Shown: piece by piece, positions 12,426 through 22,778 of the stretch
How the letters are laid out: each line of letters starts with the position of its first letter
How positions within the stretch are numbered: position 1 is the first letter of the stretch
Assembly: GCA_904066235.2 (NCBI GenBank)
Contig: CAJFCV020000005.1
Span: 12,085,501-12,149,500, forward strand
Origin: Bursaphelenchus xylophilus
Lineage: Eukaryota; Nematoda; Chromadorea; Rhabditida; Aphelenchoididae
Length of the DNA: 64,000 bases
Direction of reading: 5' to 3'
The notes under the pieces: model-generated
What the model was told of the DNA's origin: nothing
What the model saw: the letters and a program-made list of their open reading frames with translations, nothing else
The model's database searches: none
Translations under genes and position numbers: made by a program

Positions 12426-13294
12426 GATATAACATCCTTTAGCATCAAAATAACTCGGTCAGCTTCTCGACCTTTTTTGTTCGCTGTAATTTCTCCGACA
12501 GCTGAGAGAGTCCCCGTACAAAATATTTATTGGGCCAGGGGCGGAACCGATGTTCTCAGCTTCGCCCTCTATGCGGAATGAACGCCTACTCGGATGTGAA
12601 TCTAACGTACTATTTTTTAAGCCGTTTGCCTAGGGCAGAAAAATTTTATGAAGCCTAACACTGAAGAAACGGGTATCGACGAGCTCTCTGTCCATTTGAA
12701 CCTAGAAACCAACGTGAGTCTGATCTCAAAACGTCATCGCCGTACAAAAGCATGACGTATGCCCAAGAACCAACAAAACAAGAGAGACTTTTTCAATTGT
12801 ATTAAGTCTGACAACAACAATCAGCGGCTCAAAGTATTCTTTTTCCAACACAATGCTCTTTCTCGAGCATCTCTCGAGTTTCACGGTGATGAATAGCTTT
12901 AAACTGCTGTAAACACTTACAAATATTCTCATTATCAAAACACAGTCAGTGATAATCGAAAGATGGGAGGGGAACCCCATGAAAGCAAAGCTTATAAAAT
13001 TTCTTAATTAAGAACACTCGGTTCTTCAAACAGTTCCCGTCGTACCTTCTGACTTCAGCAACCAATCTTCTCTTGTGTAATATTGTTTGTTGTGTCGTCT
13101 CTGGCGAACACACACGTTAATTTCGGTTCAATGGAAATTTGAGGTTCTCCTCTTTTTGTACTCTCGAATTAGAGCCCTCTTTTCGATAAAAGAGTCCCTC
13201 TTCCTCTTGTTTATTCCGCTCGAAGTGAATATTACGAAGAGCCGGAGGACTTTTTTTCCCTCAAGCTCAAATATTTCATATTGGATCAATGCGT
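12426..13294. other. Intergenic, no gene recognised
   Basis: A minus-strand open frame of 84 codons at 12726-12980 has no splice or family support. No inverted repeats stand out. Confidence 0.35.
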
Positions 13295-13319
13295 ACTACT
13301 ACTACTACTACTACTACTA
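13295..13319 (+). repeat. ACT trinucleotide microsatellite
   Basis: Eight ACT units in a row, directly before an E/F repeat block. Confidence 0.9.
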
Positions 13320-13425
13320 GTCGTCCCAAAAAGTGTGTAGACTTTTTGTCGAAAGCTTTACGCACTGTGCAGATTTTTTGCACCGTGCAATTAAAAAATC
13401 GCCGCGAATTTTGTGCGCGCAACAG

Positions 13426-14477
13426 ATATTACGCTTTTTCAAAAGTGCAGACACATTTTGTCGTGGGCCGCACCGTGCACAAAAATCCCTTTTGCGGGGT
13501 GCATTTTGACCTTTCGCACTGTGCAACCGGATATCGCTGCGACGCAAGCTTTTCTCAACGGAGCCGGCGCGAATTTTTTGAAATTGCACAGTGCAAAAAT
13601 GTTTCGAATCGGATCGCGTCGCGCGGGGAACACGAAACTTGCACTGTGCGGTGCAAAAAAGGGCGTCGCGACACTTGCGGGCAACCACTTTGCGGGCAAC
13701 CAGTTTGCGGGCAAATTTTTTGCGGGCAACCACTTTGCGGGCAAAATTTGGAGGGTCACATTTGCGGGCAGCTGAAACATTTGCGGGCAGCTGAGACATT
13801 TGCGGGCAGCCTGGGACATTTGCGGGCAACCGACACTTGCGGGCAGCCGACATTTGCGGGCAACCGGCACCTGAGGGTAACAGGGTGGAGGTGGAAAAAT
13901 TACTATGATATTTTGGAAATTTGCCGACATTTGCGGGCAGCCGACACTTGCGGGCAACCGACATTTGCGGGCAACAGAAAAAAACAATCACACAGACTGT
14001 ATTGGTACTTTTGGAACTGTTGCCCGCAAATGTCGGCTTCCCGCAAGTATTGCCTGCCCGCAAATGTCGGAAAACTTCCAAAATATCGCAGTAATTTTTC
14101 CACCTCCACGTTGTTATCCTCAAGCGCCGGTTGCCCGCAAATGTCGGCTGCCCGCAAATGTCGGCAAATTTCCAAAATATAATATCATAGTAATTTTTCC
14201 ACGTCCACCCTGTTACCCTCACAATCAGGTGTCGGTTGCCCGCAAATGTCGGCTGCCCTCAAATATTCCAGGCTGCCCGCAAATATCGACCCTGCCCGCA
14301 AGTGTCCCAGGCTGCCCGCAAATGACGGTGCTGGCCGCAAATGTCGGCTGCCCGCAAAGTGGCTGCCCGCAAAAATTTTGCCCGCAAAGTGGTTGCCCGC
14401 AAAGTGGTTGCCCGCAAGTGTGCGCCCGCCCAAAAAAGGCCGGAAAATGTGTCTGCACTTTTGAAAAAGCGTAATAT
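13426..14477. mobile_element. F foldback 1: arrays of 'ttgcgggca' units in opposite orientation
   Basis: The outer arms ATATTACGCTTTTTCAAAAG and its complement pair. Inside, about a dozen units of the type TTTGCGGGCAACC or TTTGCGGGCAGCC run to about 13975, and the complementary units (TTGCCCGCAAATG) run back from 14020 to 14420. The central loop contains ACAATCACACAGACTGTATT, also present in copy F2. The left arm carries an extra 190 bp of E sequence (13495-13680). Frames of about 300 codons on both strands here are repeat artefacts. Confidence 0.85.
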
Positions 14478-14519
14478 AGCACAGAAAAAACTCTACGCTC
14501 TTATGAAACGGCGTAGTAG

Positions 14520-14850
14520 TCCGTTCACAGAGTCGCTGGAGTGATTTCGGCGTCATGCACTGTGCGAAAACAAAAGTTCATTTTGCACTGTGCAATTTCT
14601 CGCTTTTTGCACCATGCAATCCTACGTTTTTCACAAAACTGATTTTTGCGGGGTGCATTTGGCCTTTTGCACTGTGCAACCGGATATCGCTGCGACGTAA
14701 GTTTTTCTGAACTGAGAATTTCCGGCGTGCGAAAGGAAATTGCACAGTGCAAAATGTTTTGAAAGGATTGCTCGCGCAACATGCACGGTGCGTTGCGAAA
14801 AAGCCCGAAAAAAGTCTACGCACTTTTGAAAAAGCATAGCAGTTTTTTGA
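14520..14850. repeat. E repeat rich in TGCACNGTGCA
   Basis: It contains at least four near-perfect TGCACNGTGCA palindromes, and 14645-14800 is a direct repeat of 13495-13680 (GGGGTGCATTTGGCC, CAACCGGATATCGCTGCGAC). No coding sense. Confidence 0.7.
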
Positions 14851-15029
14851 GGCTTTTTTAAGAGGAGTGTATCGTCGCTGCGAAAATCGCGAAAAAGGTG
14901 CTTTGCACATTGCATTTTGTATATCTTTACCTTAAGTCGCGATTTCCATTTTTTCCCAGAAAAAAACATTATTTTTTAGACAGCGGCAGAATTCGTCATA
15001 AATTCTTTTGCACCGAGGAGTACTAACTG

Positions 15030-17347
15030 ATGGAAAAAGTTGCACTAAAGCCAAATATTTTGCCCTATTTTCGGTATTATGTGAATTTGATAGGCGCTGA
15101 AGGAAGAGACTTGAGGAGAAGCGATGTTTACATCGGTGGGTTCATGAAAAAGTTCCTGGTGAGTGCCTTGCAAGCTTGTTTATGCTTTCCCAACAATTAA
15201 AAGTAAAGTTAACACAGTCACGTTAACCGGTGAACTCTCGTTTATATCTTCTTGTTGGAAAACGATCTCATTTTTAGCTTACGTCAAATCGACTGCTACA
15301 CAAATTTTTGAGACGTTCATTTACTGACTGTAGGATGGTATTGGCAGAACGATCATGTTACGCCCTATCTCCAGATAGCCGGAGATGGCACGTGGACGAT
15401 GTACGAACATTGATCTCATTACATGCCATATGTAAAACAACCTCCAAAGTCATCCATATCTCGCGAGAACCTAGCGTAATGAACGTTGACAACCGACTGA
15501 TTCAGGCTATTTACAACGCGGCTAGTAGGTTTACAAGTCTGTAAATAAACTAGTTGTTTCTATTAGAGCTGAATCTGCAGCTTCATATTGATGAGTCCTT
15601 ACGATCAAGGCTCATTGACCAAGTTCTTGCTGATAATGATGTTCAAATGGCTGGATCATCAACAAGCCAGCCAGTTGAGGCGGTTATTGCGTATGGTTTA
15701 CGGCCTATGAGCCAAGTGAGTAAGATGGATGAAGAACCTTACTCAAGAATTTCAATAAGGCGTAGAGGGAATGCGGAAGAGCAAGCTGAACATTTGGGAA
15801 ATCAATTGGATCATGGTCATCAAAGAACAGAGGAGCTTTGTGAGTCTTTTGAATTTGGACAGGGTGGGCCAAAAAAAAATGTACAAAAATCGATTTTTTG
15901 CTTGCCATCTTGCTGATTGAGTGGTACTATTCCCAAAATGCGCTTAGTATATTCATCGTAGAGTAGTAAACACCGTATGGGGGTAATTAGTTTCAAAATG
16001 TTCACTACTTTGGTAGAGCATCGATTTTCCGAATCGATTTTCCCTGGCCGAGTGTCTAACTTCTGGTCACTGGTTCTTCATTTTCCGAAAAGCTTGGGTT
16101 AAATCCTTTTAAAGCCTAAGGGGGCATGTCTCCTAGATTTGCGCAGACCGCTTGGTATGTCTTTACAGCGACCCTAAAAAATTTAGGGGTAAGAACTTTT
16201 GAAATTTTTGCCGCGGGAATTGGCGCGCTGACCCGGTGACCTTCCTGCAACTGTATGTTAGAAACTTCTGCAGATAGGAAAAAAATTCTACAGTAAATAT
16301 GTTACCTTAACACAGTACTTTCATCCCATATGTACCTTTTTTCACACACTGTTTCATGGAAGGAAGAATCGAAGAAAAATTAATGTCCATTTTTTTGGCC
16401 CACCCTGTAAAGTGCTATTGCGATGCTGAGATTCTAATGAAACTTGGCACAAATTTTTAATAATTTTTTATAAGCCGTGTGACAGATAATGGCCGTTTTA
16501 GACGCCGTCGACATTTTGCCCCACAAAACGGTCAGCTTGAATATGGAAGGTTTCAATTTCCTGTCTCTACTGCAATACTTGCCGTAAGTAAAGAGCCATA
16601 AATCCCCTATGCCGTTCAGGCTTCCTCCACTACCTCATTTGCGATACATCACAGCCGGCTTCAAACTTCTGGACCTGCATCCCAATGATATCCCTGTCGT
16701 GTACGGCCAACTCTTGTCCGAGATCCGCACCGCTACCGGCGGCTGCGATATTTTTCTCTCCAACAAAACGTCATTGTATTCGACGGCCTACAAACGTCAG
16801 GAACCCGTGCTGAAAAGGTTGATAGAGGCATTCAAGGCGTTTTACGAATTTTCAAAGGCAGATGTCAAGTCGAAATTTGAGCAACTTCATTGCCAGTTAA
16901 AAATTTATTTGCCGACTGAAGAAACCAAATGCATCAACAGCTGGCTGAAGTTGATGAACACGATTACAACATGTTATGTGTTGGAAACACGGAGCGATAA
17001 GTGGTCATTCCAGGCAAAGCTGAAAGATCCGCATGCGGAGTTCAAGGCAAGAAAAACTATATCTTTATGGGTCTGTCGGGAAAATAATGAGGACGCTGCC
17101 GCTCTGGCCAACCGCTGAAAAGAATAGCAATTTAGTGTGCCGCGGTACAATTAATTTCATTGATAACGATATGATTTTCAATGCGACAGATTGCTCATTA
17201 TTTTCCCGACAGAATGATGCTTATGTAGATTTGCAACAACTTTAATTTCAGGCTTCCGGTGAACGTTATTCACTGAACATGATGGTCCACTTTTCCGACA
17301 ATGTTGTCACGCAACTTCACGGACGTGATTTTGCTATGATTGAGTAG
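15030..17347 (+). CDS. Unrecognised multi-exon protein gene with a GC-AG intron
   Basis: I do not recognise this protein. A six-exon model keeps one frame throughout: 15030-15158, 15278-15524, 15567-15715, 16486-16583, 16620-17046 and 17252-17347, about 381 residues. Introns 2 (42 nt) and 4 (36 nt) are nematode-sized. Intron 5 starts GCAAGA after AAG, the usual setting of GC-AG introns, and holds K copy 3. Intron 3 holds a mariner-like MITE. There is no signal peptide or transmembrane segment; the second half is helical and charged (LKRLIEAFKAFYEFSK). Alternatives: exon 3 may once have extended to about 15857, since an acidic coding-like stretch continues there, or the locus may be two genes with the second starting at ATG 16489. 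Confidence 0.55.
15860..16407. mobile_element. Mariner-like MITE, 548 bp
   Basis: Inverted ends CAGGGTGGGCCAAAAAAA and TTTTTTTGGCCCACCCTG. The right flank is TA, the left flank GA (probably mutated TA). No transposase. Lies in intron 3 of the gene at 15030-17347. Confidence 0.8.
17068..17217. mobile_element. K MITE copy 3 in a GC-AG intron
   Basis: Ends GGTCTGTCGGGAAAATAATG and TTTTCCCGACAGAATGA. It fills most of the 205-nt intron 5 of the unrecognised gene. Confidence 0.85.
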
Positions 17348-17771
17348 AAAGCAGTGAAAAAATATCTCTTATAAGTATTTCCGCCATCAAAATTGTAACT
17401 TATGTGTATATACTACATCCTTGTATAAACCAAAGCATACGCAGAAATTTTGGTTCCCCAGCCGCGGCTAGTCATCGCAGAGCGATGCTGTTCGGTTTCA
17501 AGAACCCATAAAGCCACATAATTTGCCCGACGGCCTGATATGTTATTCGCATGCACTGAAAACATTGACTTTTTCCAACAAAATTTCATAAAACCAAAAA
17601 ACAGCTCTGACCTGACGTAAAAACCTACGCGAAGTGTTTGGCGTCATTTCAAGGGGAATGTTGATAACCTTATCGCTATATTTGAAGATAATGCTTCAAA
17701 GCGTGTGTTCGCAAAAAAAGGCTATTCCATTGAATCGAATAGGTATTGCATCTTCATCTTTGCTTGCCAGA
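17348..17771. other. Intergenic; possible 3' end and upstream region
   Basis: No AATAAA close to the stop. A strong acceptor-like TTTGCTTGCCAG ends at 17770, two bases before the next start codon, consistent with leader trans-splicing. Confidence 0.4.
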
Positions 17772-17872
17772 ATGACGTCCGATGTGGTCTATTATGTCAC
17801 CTTCGCGTTGATTCCACTCTTCACTGTGCTCATGCCGATTATCTGCATATCGGCAATAGTGGTTCTTGTTGT
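17772..17872 (+). CDS. Transmembrane first-exon cassette A1
   Basis: ATG followed by 33 codons encoding a short N-terminus (MTSDVVYYV) and one or two hydrophobic stretches (FALIPLFTVLMPIICISAIV), ending in GT|GTAAGT, a perfect donor in phase 2. Read through without splicing it stops at once. It can join in frame to the shared exon at 22556, also phase 2. A splice-acceptor motif directly precedes the ATG. Either it is an alternative first exon of the gene ending at 22778, or a relic of a duplicated two-exon gene. Confidence 0.5.
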
Positions 17873-18701
17873 GTAAGTTGTGTACGAATATTTTATTTTA
17901 TTTTTGTTTCTTTGGAGAGCTCTGGAGATTTTTTTGTTGTGTGTCTAGCCTCGTGATAACTGAGGAATATACTAGTACGTTTGTAAAGTGGCTACTAGTC
18001 CAGAGTTTGTGAACGGACTACTAGCCGCTCCAGAATGTTCGCAGACTTTTTTCGGCCGTCGCACGGCAACCCAGGGAGTCTCCCTGGTCGTTTCGGCACT
18101 TCGCACACCCAGTATCGGTCAAATTCACACGAAATGTCACAACAGAATTTTTCGTGTATTTTTTCAATGGAAAAATATAATATTTTTCTCGAAATTATTT
18201 TATTGCTTTTGTCAGTTGTGACACTTCGTTTGAACGAAACTCAAAAGTGGGCGGGAGACATTTTCCCTCTATTTCGGTTTGCCGTGCGTCGTAGCGATAA
18301 TGCACGGTGCAGAAAGTCAAATGCACGCCGCAAAGAAGGTTTTTTCCACAGTGTGGCCCACGACAAAAACTCTGCGGAATTTCTGGGACGACTAGTATGA
18401 GGCCCGGCCCCCAGGGGGGCCGGACCGGGCCGGGCCGAGAAAATTTGAAGGGGGCCGGGGACGGGCCGACCTCTTCCGGCCCCCGGGCCGGGCCGCGATT
18501 TTCGGCCCGGCCCGGCCCCCCAGCCATGTCTAGGCCTAACATTCCGTGTCCACCATTGGCTTTTACCTCCTCAAGTTGCCGCATTTTGTTACCTATATCC
18601 TAATTGAACCCAAGACCAATTGAAGGCCATCATCCTTTTTTATGACTTTGCTCTTGGGTCAATACTTCTGGAATTTTCATCACTCCACCTGGCTACATAT
18701 A
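17873..18701. repeat. E and G repeat fragments
   Basis: 18215-18380 carries E sequence (GCACGGTGCAGAAAG). 18395-18540 is GC-rich with inverted GGCCCGGCCC blocks like the hAT-type G element. ACTAGT-containing sequence at 17993-18030 and 18390 matches other E borders. No gene seen. Confidence 0.55.
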
Positions 18702-18849
18702 TCGGTCTGTCGGGAAAAATATGAGCGCGCTGTCGCATCGTTAATCGCATCGCGGCCAAAAAAATGAGTTGTATTCGCGGCAAAATCAAATAGCTTTCCA
18801 CTTCAGCAACGCGATTGACATTGTGCTCATTATTTTCCCGACAGACTGA
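18702..18849. mobile_element. K MITE copy 4
   Basis: Ends TCGGTCTGTCGGGAAAAATA and TTTTCCCGACAGACTGA flanked by TA; subfamily 1 interior. Confidence 0.85.
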
Positions 18850-19022
18850 TATACGGTTTCCTAAATAGATCTTCCTTTCCTTCGTACTGTTATCAAAAAT
18901 TTCCACTATTTTCACTTTTTTCATCCCCCTTTTTGTTATCGTAAATTACGACTGAATCAACAAGAAAGAAAAATCGTAAAAGTCCCTGGGGCGTTTGCTT
19001 GAATCCTATCAGTTTTGGAAAC

Positions 19023-19178
19023 ATGACCGTTGAGCGGAATGTTTGCCTAGGCTTTATGACCCTACTATTCCTGGTAATGCTCGCGCTCTTCATCGTATTG
19101 GTCGTATTTTGGTTCAAACCGTTGGAGTTCGAGAGCGCCGAAAGCGGAAATTCCTTTTCGAGGCACAGAATCGACTGA
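19023..19178 (+). CDS. Small single-pass membrane protein, 51 residues
   Basis: A complete open frame from ATG to TGA. Residues 1-9 are polar (MTVERNVCL), about 10-32 form one strongly hydrophobic helix (FMTLLFLVMLALFIVLVVFW), and the 20-residue tail is polar and acidic-to-basic. It lies between cassettes A1 and A2 on the same strand and resembles them in design, but has no phase 2 donor and carries its own tail and stop. It may be an intronless family member or a cassette fused to intron sequence. Function unknown. Confidence 0.45.
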   Translation: MTVERNVCLGFMTLLFLVMLALFIVLVVFWFKPLEFESAESGNSFSRHRID

Positions 19179-19223
19179 TAAAACGGGTGCTTGTGACGGT
19201 AAGGCTTTGTTAGATATTTCATA

Positions 19224-19330
19224 TTAGTCTGTCGGGAAAATAATGGGCACACTGTCGCTGCGCCAATCACGTCGCTGAAGTGAAAAGCAATTTGATTTTT
19301 CTCATTTTCACAACTCATTTTCTCAGCGAA
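19224..19330. mobile_element. K MITE copy 5, right end lost
   Basis: Left end TTAGTCTGTCGGGAAAATAA; subfamily 1 interior to about CTCATTTTCTCAGCG, then unrelated sequence. Confidence 0.75.
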
Positions 19331-19619
19331 AATGACCTGGCTTGGATCGCAGCGGTCCATGCACTTTATGAAAAACCCAATATGTATTTATTAACCCCAC
19401 AACTCATTGATCTTTTGTTGATCTTTCTCCCTCGAGAGCTCTCTCTAAACTCCCCTTTCCCATTCGAAATTCATTTGCATTTTACCCAAAAAATGGACCC
19501 ATTTTTGGGCTGGATGACTAACCCCTCTCTCGCAACATCACTGGCAAAAACGAGCATTTTCTTCGCTTTCGTACCGAAACCACCGTTTTTTGGGTTAATT
19601 ATGTGTGAGAATGCTTGAT
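19331..19619. other. Spacer before cassette A2
   Basis: Nothing recognised. Confidence 0.35.
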
Positions 19620-19717
19620 ATGACATTTGTCACTGTCGTTTTACTACTGATTTTGCTGTTCATCATCTGCTTGGCGTTTTCGATCACTGCCAGATTTGCT
19701 TATCAATATCAAAGTAT
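19620..19717 (+). CDS. Transmembrane first-exon cassette A2
   Basis: ATG plus 32 codons: MTFVTVVLLLILLFIICLAF forms an N-terminal hydrophobic helix, then a short polar segment (ITARFAYQYQS), ending in AT|GTAAGT, a perfect donor in phase 2. In-frame joining to exon 22556 is possible. Same strand, same phase and same design as A1 and the exon at 20966. Confidence 0.5.
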
Positions 19718-20193
19718 GTAAGTTTAGAGGAAGGGTTGAGGGCTTGCAGGGTAAGCTTACAGGGTAAGCCCTCAAAGTGCGAGGCTTCGATTTAGATTAA
19801 TCCTGGCGCAATTATCGATAGGATATTGCTTGGAAATACGCCGAATTTTTAGCTTGCATTTGCAAAAGAAATCGGGTTTTTTAGGTCGAAAGCAGGTGTA
19901 ACTTTCGAACCTTTTTTACGAGTGTTGGAACTGACTCTTTTTGAGAGTAACGTTCCCAAGAAAACCCAACTTTTTCGTGCAAAGCTGATCGAAAAGTGTT
20001 CTCCTCACTTCATGTACTCTCCGTCGATATATGCAGTTGCTGCAGTGACATGCACTGTGCAAGTAAAGGCCAGAAAAATTTCGCTGAAATTGAAAAGTAA
20101 ACGGAAAACACACACGATCAGCGTACAAGATAGAAAGGACATCTGAGTGTTGCCCTTCACACTTGAGAAATTTATGACTGGGAATTTGTCGCT

Positions 20194-20552
20194 CATGATT
20201 TTCTTAGGGTTACAATTTTCTTAGGCTTACAATTTTCTTAGGCTCACGATTTTCTTCGGCTTACAATTTTCTTAGGCTTACGATTTTCTTAGGCTTACAA
20301 TTTTCTTAGGCTTACGGTTTTCTTAGGCTTACGGGTTTCTTAGGCTTACGATTTTCTTAGGCTTGCGATTTTCTTAGGCTTACGATTTTCTTAGGCCTAC
20401 GGTTTTCTTCGGCTTACGATTTTCTTAGGCATGCCATTTTCTTAGGCTTACGGTTTTCTTAGGCTTACAATTTTCTTATGCTTACGATTTTCTTAGGCTT
20501 GCGATTTTCTTAGGCTTACGATTTTCTTAGGCTTACAATTTTTTTATGCTTA
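20194..20552 (+). repeat. 17-bp minisatellite, about 21 copies
   Basis: Tandem units of the form TTTTCTTAGGCTTACGA, varying at one or two positions (TTACAA, TTGCGA, TTACGG). No spacers between units, so not a CRISPR array. Confidence 0.92.
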
Positions 20553-20965
20553 CGAGCACAGCCAACGCCAAAAATTACTGCAGCGACTTTACAAACGGAC
20601 TAGTCCTACTCTTGCCAGACACCTTGCACAAAGTATTCTCACCAAAAACAAGGCCCCCTGCCCAGTTGCTTCTCCAATTTACCAAATTAGATTTTTTGTA
20701 TTTTCCCAAGATTTTTTTGCCACTCATCCATGATCAATCACCTCCCCGCTCCCTTAAACTCTCTAGCCCTCTCTCTCACGGAAACATCAAGACGCCTCGA
20801 GCAAACTTGACTCACAAACAAAGCCAGCATTTAACGTCACCGCCACTCCTTATTTGGAAATTTGGGGCTGTTCGAGGCACTGATAACAACCCTAAAAAAA
20901 TATTTTTTCGATTGAGTCACTCTCTGTGATTTCGCACTTCTCTGGTTTTCAAGCTTTTTGGTGCC
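20553..20965. other. Spacer before the gene A start
   Basis: No exon recognised. A degenerate acceptor-like TTTTCAAG lies about 13 bases before the ATG at 20966. Confidence 0.35.
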
Positions 20966-22778
20966 ATGCGACCGTTCATAATATTTCCGCTGGTTTCCAT
21001 TGTCATAATTATTGGAATTTTGATTATGATTATTATTAGGTAAGCGCTATAATTTTCATATTTTATTCAGTGCTACTAGCACGTTTCCAAAGTCGCTGAG
21101 TGATTTCTGCAACAAGCACTGTGCGAAAACAAAAATTTACCTTGCACGTCAAGCTGAGCAGTCCGGTAATCAGAATAGACTCTTCGCTATCAGTTTTGTA
21201 CACTTAGTCTTGATTTCGCAGAGAAGACAAAGAAAGGAAGCGCAAAAACGTAATCTCACGCCTAAAAAAATCCCCATTTCTTCCCCGACAAAAAGTTTTT
21301 TCACGTCTTTTTTGGCGAGTTGCCAATCCATTCACCGGACTTTTTTACAAGGAAAGTACTTTTATGGGGGCTCCTACTTTTTGACGGGACATATCTCAAA
21401 AAATCAGAAAAAATGTGCTGATCAAGGATATATAAATCTTAGCTGCCCATTTTGGGCTTTTAGGGGTGAAAATGCCCAAAAACTGGCTTAATTTCCCTAC
21501 AAAAGGTGCAGGCATTCGAAACGATAAAAAGCGCACTCGGTCTCTTCCTTCGGAAGAGAGCGGTGTGGCCGAGTGGCTAGTGCCGTAGTCTAGGAATCAA
21601 GAGGGGGAATGCCGCACGGGTTCGACATCCCTTTTGGGCCGAATCAACTTTTTTTGAAGATGAAGGTCGGAAAAATAAATTTTTGGGCCAAGACTGATTT
21701 ATTACGTCTTAGAAACTCAAAAAACATCATTTTAAGCCAAAATAAAAATTGTAAACCTGTGAAAAATTAAGCGAAAAGGGGTTTATATAGGACTTTAAGA
21801 CAACTTCCGATTGAGTTTTCACCCCTAAAAACCTAAAATGGGCAGCTAAGATTTATATATCCTTGATCAGCACATTTTTTCTGATTTTTTGAGATATGTA
21901 ACGTCAAAAAGTAGGAGCCCCCATAAAAGTACTTTCCTTGTTAGCTTATCTCAGTTTGACGTGCCTTGCACCGTTCAATATGCTTTTTTGGGCTGTCGCT
22001 CGCACCCTGACTTTTCTGCACAGTGCACGTTGCCGAAACCACTCCAGCGACGGAGTAGTTGCAACACAGATTTTGGAATTGAAACGCTCAGATTTTCTTT
22101 AAAATTTGCACACTCTATGGGCATGAACCGAAAAAGAAAAGATTTCCGAGAAGATCTTCGATTTTCCGCAATTTCCGAGAAGATTTTGCGCGCCTTGCAG
22201 CGACAGCGGAAATAGATTAGAATAGATATAATCATCCTTGTGTCCGATGGAGTACGCGAAAAAGAGAAAATGTCGATTTGACTTTTTGGCCCAGCTAGTA
22301 TCAGTCTGTCGGGAAAATAACGGCGGATCGTCGCGCCTCGGAATCGCCCATCATCGCTCTGCGACCGAAAGCCGCGGCTGGGGATTTGGTGCGCGATAGC
22401 GGATCCACGGTATTTTCCCGACAGAGTGATATTTTTGGTTGAAAAAACTTAACATTATTTCCATCAACAACAACTAAGCTATAAAATATCTATAGAAGCG
22501 AAACAAAATTTCCTTGAAAAATTGAAATAATATTATTGTATTTTCTCACTTTCAGACGTAACCAACAACGTTCCAACATGCGAAGTCAAAATTGTGTCAC
22601 CGCCACCTACACCGTGCCCGGCGCCGAGAGCGTAGTGGTCTACCCGTATAATTCGTATCAGCCTCAGGGTCCGCCATATCCGCAAACCTTCCAAAGTCCA
22701 TATCCAAATCAGCCGCCTGCCTACTACCCTCCGCCGCCACCAGCTTACTCTCCGCCCAAAGCTCCGGGACAATTTTAA
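20966..22778 (+). CDS. Small single-pass PPxY membrane protein, gene A
   Basis: Exons 20966-21039 and 22556-22778, phase 2 intron, give 98 residues. Residues 1-24 are MRPF plus one hydrophobic helix rich in Ile. The last exon then encodes a basic stretch (RRNQQRSNMR), a YTVP motif, and a proline/tyrosine-rich tail that includes PPAY, a PPxY-type ligand of WW domains. The likely topology is a short luminal N-terminus and a cytosolic tail that could recruit WW-domain E3 ligases of the Nedd4 class; this is inference. The 1.5-kb intron holds the C1 element and K copy 6. Cassettes A1 and A2 may be alternative first exons. Gene B at 29458 has the same design. Confidence 0.7.
21348..21940. mobile_element. 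C element copy 1, TIR transposon with tRNA-like cargo
   Basis: Inverted ends CAAGGAAAGTACTTTTATGG and its complement; arms of about 130 bp pair closely through GGATATATAAATCTTAGC. It is flanked by TTA on both sides, a possible 3-bp target duplication. The middle carries a hairpin and a tRNA-like module. No transposase. Confidence 0.85.
21541..21632 (+). ncRNA. tRNA-like module in C1
   Basis: A hairpin TCTCTTCC-TTC-GGAAGAGA is followed by TGGCCGAGTGG, an exact Pol III A-box consensus of Leu/Ser type, and about 45 bases later by GGTTCGACATC, a B-box. Cloverleaf stems are poor, so it is unlikely to be a working tRNA. Confidence 0.6.
22301..22429. mobile_element. K MITE copy 6, subfamily 2
   Basis: Ends TCAGTCTGTCGGGAAAATAA and TATTTTCCCGACAGAGTGA flanked by TA. 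The interior (CGGATCGTCGCG) belongs to the second subfamily. Lies in the gene A intron. Confidence 0.85.

Noticed and set aside
12726..12980. 84-codon hydrophobic minus-strand frame
   Set aside because: No donor, family or start context; AT-rich DNA gives such frames by chance.
13289..14222. Frames of about 300 codons on both strands
   Set aside because: They are translations of the F foldback units and exist on both strands because the sequence is an inverted repeat.
20194..20552. CRISPR-like repeat array
   Set aside because: Units are contiguous without spacers and the genome is animal; it is a minisatellite.
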